Shown here piece by piece: positions 6,433 to 8,241 of a DNA stretch of 8,241 nt; the stretch's first letter is position 1, and each line of letters opens with the position of its first letter. The notes under the pieces were generated by a model. That model saw only the letters and a list, made by a program, of their open reading frames with translations. It was not told the DNA's origin and made no database searches. Made by a program: the position numbers and the translations under genes. Source of the DNA: Akkermansiaceae bacterium UBA985 (GTDB lineage Bacteria; Verrucomicrobiota; Verrucomicrobiia; Verrucomicrobiales; Akkermansiaceae); NCBI GenBank assembly GCA_002292185.1, contig DBBL01000059.1:1-8241 (forward strand). Direction: 5' to 3'.

Positions 6433-6474
6433 GTTCTAAGCTGGGTTAGATTCCCTAGGAACGTATTGTTTTTT
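6433..6474 (+). terminator. Terminator-like hairpin with T-tract before the lipoprotein gene
   Basis: GTTC-TA (6433-6438) pairs with TA-G-GAAC (6456-6462, one bulged G), and inside it GGG (6443-6445) pairs with CCC (6453-6455). A run of six T (6469-6474) follows 6 nt later. It could end the iron operon transcript or act as an attenuator in the leader of the next gene, whose ATG is only 16 nt further on. The stem is imperfect, so this is tentative. Confidence 0.35.
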
Positions 6475-6490
6475 CATCACCTTTTCAGTC

Positions 6491-8241
6491 ATGCCTATCA
6501 AGCTCAACTTTCCGCTCGCTAATCCCCCTCAATTTGGCAGCGCTTCGCGTATCCTGTCCCTTGGTTTATTTGCGCTGTCTTTGAGCTTGGCTTCCTGCGG
6601 CAAGAAAGAGGGGGGGAAGCTTGGTGCTGAGCAGGAAAAAGATGCAAGCGCTGAGGCAGCTGCCCCTTTAGAACTCACGGAAAAAGTAGCAGCTGAGGAG
6701 AGCTCGCCATTGCCGGATACGGTTACTTTTAATACGCACATCCAGCCGGTGCTTTCTGAGAAGTGCTACCACTGCCACGGTCCTGATTCGGGAACACGTC
6801 AGCCGAAAAAAGCACCCCTTCGCCTCGATATCGAAGAGTTTGCCTTTGAAAACCGTGAGAATGGCAAACCAGTCATCATTAAGGGCAAACCTGCTGATTC
6901 TTATCTGGTGGAGTTAATCCATTCAGATGACCCAGAAGTGGTCATGCCTCCACCTGAGAGTCACCATAGCATGTCGGCACGTGAGATTGCCTTAATTGAA
7001 AAATGGATCGAACAAGGTGCAGAATACCAGCAGCACTGGTCGTTTATCAAACCGGAAAAATTACCGGTTCCCGAAACCAGCAACAAGGACTTGGCCGAAT
7101 GGGCGACTAACCCGATTGATGCCTTTATTTTAGCTGCAATGGAAGCCAAGGGGCTTGAGCCGAACCCAGAACAAGCTGCACACCGTTTGCTGCGCCGCAT
7201 TTATTTTGATCTCACCGGACTTCCTCCCGGAGCCAAGGAGGTGCAGGATTTTGTGGCAGCTCACGCGCAGGATCCTCTCAAGGCGATCAATGGGGTGCTT
7301 GACAAGCTGTTCAAGTCTCCGGGCTACGGAGAAGAGCAGGCGAGGCTCTGGCTTGATGCCGCTCGCTACGCGGATACCCACGGCATTCATTTCGACAATT
7401 TTCGCGATATCTGGCCTTACCGGGACTGGGTGGTGCAGGCATTCAACAACAACATGCCCTTTGATCAGTTTACCATCGAGCAGCTTGGCGGGGATTTATT
7501 GCCCACGCCGACTCTGGACCAGAAAGTGGCCACCGGCTTCAACCGTTGCCTGCCAACGACGGGTGAGGGGGGGTCGATTGCCGAGGAGGTCTATGCGATG
7601 TATGCCACCGACAGGGCCAGCACCACCTTTGGTGTCTGGCAGGGGCTTACGGTGGCCTGTGCCGAGTGCCACGATCATAAATTTGATGCCATTTCGCAGA
7701 AGGAGTTTTATCAGATCACGGCATTTTTCCGCAATACTACGATGTCGGCACTTGATCGTAATAACAGCAAACATGCGCCAAGTTTGTTTGTGGCGCGCCC
7801 AGCTGACCGACCTCGTTATGATGCGATTAACCAGGAAATCGCGGCATTACAAAAGACAGATCAGCAGACCAAGGGAAAACGTAATCAAGAGCGGGAGGCC
7901 GAGTATCAGGCTTGGCTTACCCAGCTGAAAAACCCAACACCTCCGGGTAACGAACTGCCGGTTGCTGGCTTGGAAGTGCAACTGCCACTGACCAACCCGA
8001 CCAACAATATCTTAGAGGGAACTGCCAAGGGACAACCGATCTCACTGAGTGCTGAGATACGCACGCTGCCCGGTATCTTTGGCCATGCGCTGCAGGTCGG
8101 TGATCGCCCGCCCGTGGAAGTCGGTGACTACGGTAATTTTGATGGTAAGCATGGCTTCTCCTACGGGGGATTCATCTATGTGGAGGGCAAGCCCAACGGG
8201 GCCATTATGGCCAGAATGGATGCCAATGATAATTACCAGGG
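6491..8241 (+). CDS. PSCyt1-PSCyt2 (DUF1549) heme-binding lipoprotein, C-terminus cut by window
   Basis: The frame is open from ATG 6491 to the window end, giving 583 residues. A type II signal peptide (hydrophobic core about 20-33) ends in the lipobox LASC, so Cys36 is the likely lipidated residue and the protein is anchored to a membrane. A low-complexity Glu/Ala/Lys linker follows (37-75). A PSCyt1 planctomycete-type cytochrome domain covers about 76-180, with CYHCH (92-96) and a possible methionine ligand, M152, in VMPPP. A PSCyt2/DUF1549 domain covers about 205-415 (NPIDAFILAAME, RRIYFDLTGLPP, YGEEQARLWLDAARYADT), with a second heme-type motif, CAECHDHKFDAI (390-401). A charged, helix-prone stretch (about 440-480) leads to a beta-rich region from about 490 that resembles a LamG/concanavalin-like fold. 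In full-length relatives a DUF1553 domain usually comes last; that part would lie outside the window. Role: surface electron transfer or substrate binding is suspected, not shown. There is no Shine-Dalgarno at the start. Confidence 0.93.
   Translation, partial: MPIKLNFPLANPPQFGSASRILSLGLFALSLSLASCGKKEGGKLGAEQEKDASAEAAAPLELTEKVAAEESSPLPDTVTFNTHIQPVLSEKCYHCHGPDSGTRQPKKAPLRLDIEEFAFENRENGKPVIIKGKPADSYLVELIHSDDPEVVMPPPESHHSMSAREIALIEKWIEQGAEYQQHWSFIKPEKLPVPETSNKDLAEWATNPIDAFILAAMEAKGLEPNPEQAAHRLLRRIYFDLTGLPPGAKEVQDFVAAHAQDPLKAINGVLDKLFKSPGYGEEQARLWLDAARYADTHGIHFDNFRDIWPYRDWVVQAFNNNMPFDQFTIEQLGGDLLPTPTLDQKVATGFNRCLPTTGEGGSIAEEVYAMYATDRASTTFGVWQGLTVACAECHDHKFDAISQKEFYQITAFFRNTTMSALDRNNSKHAPSLFVARPADRPRYDAINQEIAALQKTDQQTKGKRNQEREAEYQAWLTQLKNPTPPGNELPVAGLEVQLPLTNPTNNILEGTAKGQPISLSAEIRTLPGIFGHALQVGDRPPVEVGDYGNFDGKHGFSYGGFIYVEGKPNGAIMARMDANDNYQ

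Larger units (their letters stand above)
6275..6490. other. Gene-free spacer with RNA structure signals
   Basis: A 216-nt stretch between the iron operon and the cytochrome lipoprotein gene. It is richer in A and T than its neighbours. A 64-codon open frame at 6328-6522 overlaps the start of the lipoprotein gene and has no recognisable domain or signal, so it is not called. The spacer holds a long hairpin near its left end and a terminator-like element near its right end, listed separately. No convincing sigma-70 promoter was found for the downstream gene. Confidence 0.6.

Noticed and set aside
6328..6522. A 64-codon plus-strand frame in the spacer after the iron operon
   Set aside because: It has no domain or signal peptide, overlaps the lipoprotein start, and its sequence includes the terminator-like hairpin and T-tract.
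7155..7928. A 257-codon plus-strand open frame within the cytochrome lipoprotein gene
   Set aside because: Its product is Arg/Ser/Pro-rich with no domain, and it overlaps a frame with clear PSCyt2 motifs; it is a shadow of that gene.
1..8241. CRISPR arrays, tRNA/rRNA genes, insertion sequences, attachment sites
   Set aside because: No regularly spaced repeats, cloverleaf-like sequence, transposase frame or terminal inverted repeats were seen on either strand.

Overview
The window looks like chromosomal DNA from a member of the Planctomycetota-Verrucomicrobiota-Chlamydiota group, most likely a verrucomicrobium. The evidence is two kinds of protein typical of that group: a lipoprotein combining PSCyt1 and PSCyt2/DUF1549-type heme-binding domains, and a cytochrome c/PA14 protein next to a beta-propeller of the Pirellula/Verrucomicrobium membrane-bound dehydrogenase type. 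Placement below phylum level is not possible from sequence reading alone. None of the seven genes has a recognisable Shine-Dalgarno sequence at its start.

Layout. (1) Positions 1-2839, minus strand: an exported cytochrome c with a PA14 domain (1226-2839), followed 14 nt later by an exported sugar-dehydrogenase-like beta-propeller (1211 down to the window edge, C-terminus missing). (2) Positions 2976-3464, minus strand: a small two-helix membrane protein of the YcxB-like type. (3) Positions 3465-3688: a divergent intergenic region with a 19-bp near-perfect palindrome, a 9-bp tandem repeat and two inverted copies of the 9-mer GCTAAAAAA. (4) Positions 3689-6274, plus strand: a ferrous-iron uptake operon, feoA-feoB plus a tiny Cys-rich membrane protein. 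The 3' end of feoA carries an 18-bp tandem repeat, and a perfect 8-bp hairpin lies between feoB and the small gene. (5) Positions 6275-6490: a gene-free stretch with one long RNA hairpin and a terminator-like element. (6) Positions 6491-8241, plus strand: a large cytochrome-type lipoprotein, cut by the window end.

How they may work together. The feo operon imports Fe(II) across the inner membrane: FeoB is the GTP-dependent permease, FeoA its small SH3-like partner, and the Cys-rich peptide probably an accessory. It is flanked on both sides by exported heme-binding proteins of the kind PVC bacteria encode in large numbers, often with polysaccharide or sulfatase genes. A link between iron supply and heme-protein demand is plausible, but it rests only on gene proximity.

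No tRNA, rRNA, CRISPR array, insertion sequence or phage gene was seen. Most of the window is recognisable known biology. The less explained parts are the palindrome before feoA, the repeated tail of FeoA, the shared intergenic 9-mer and the hairpins around the Cys-rich gene.
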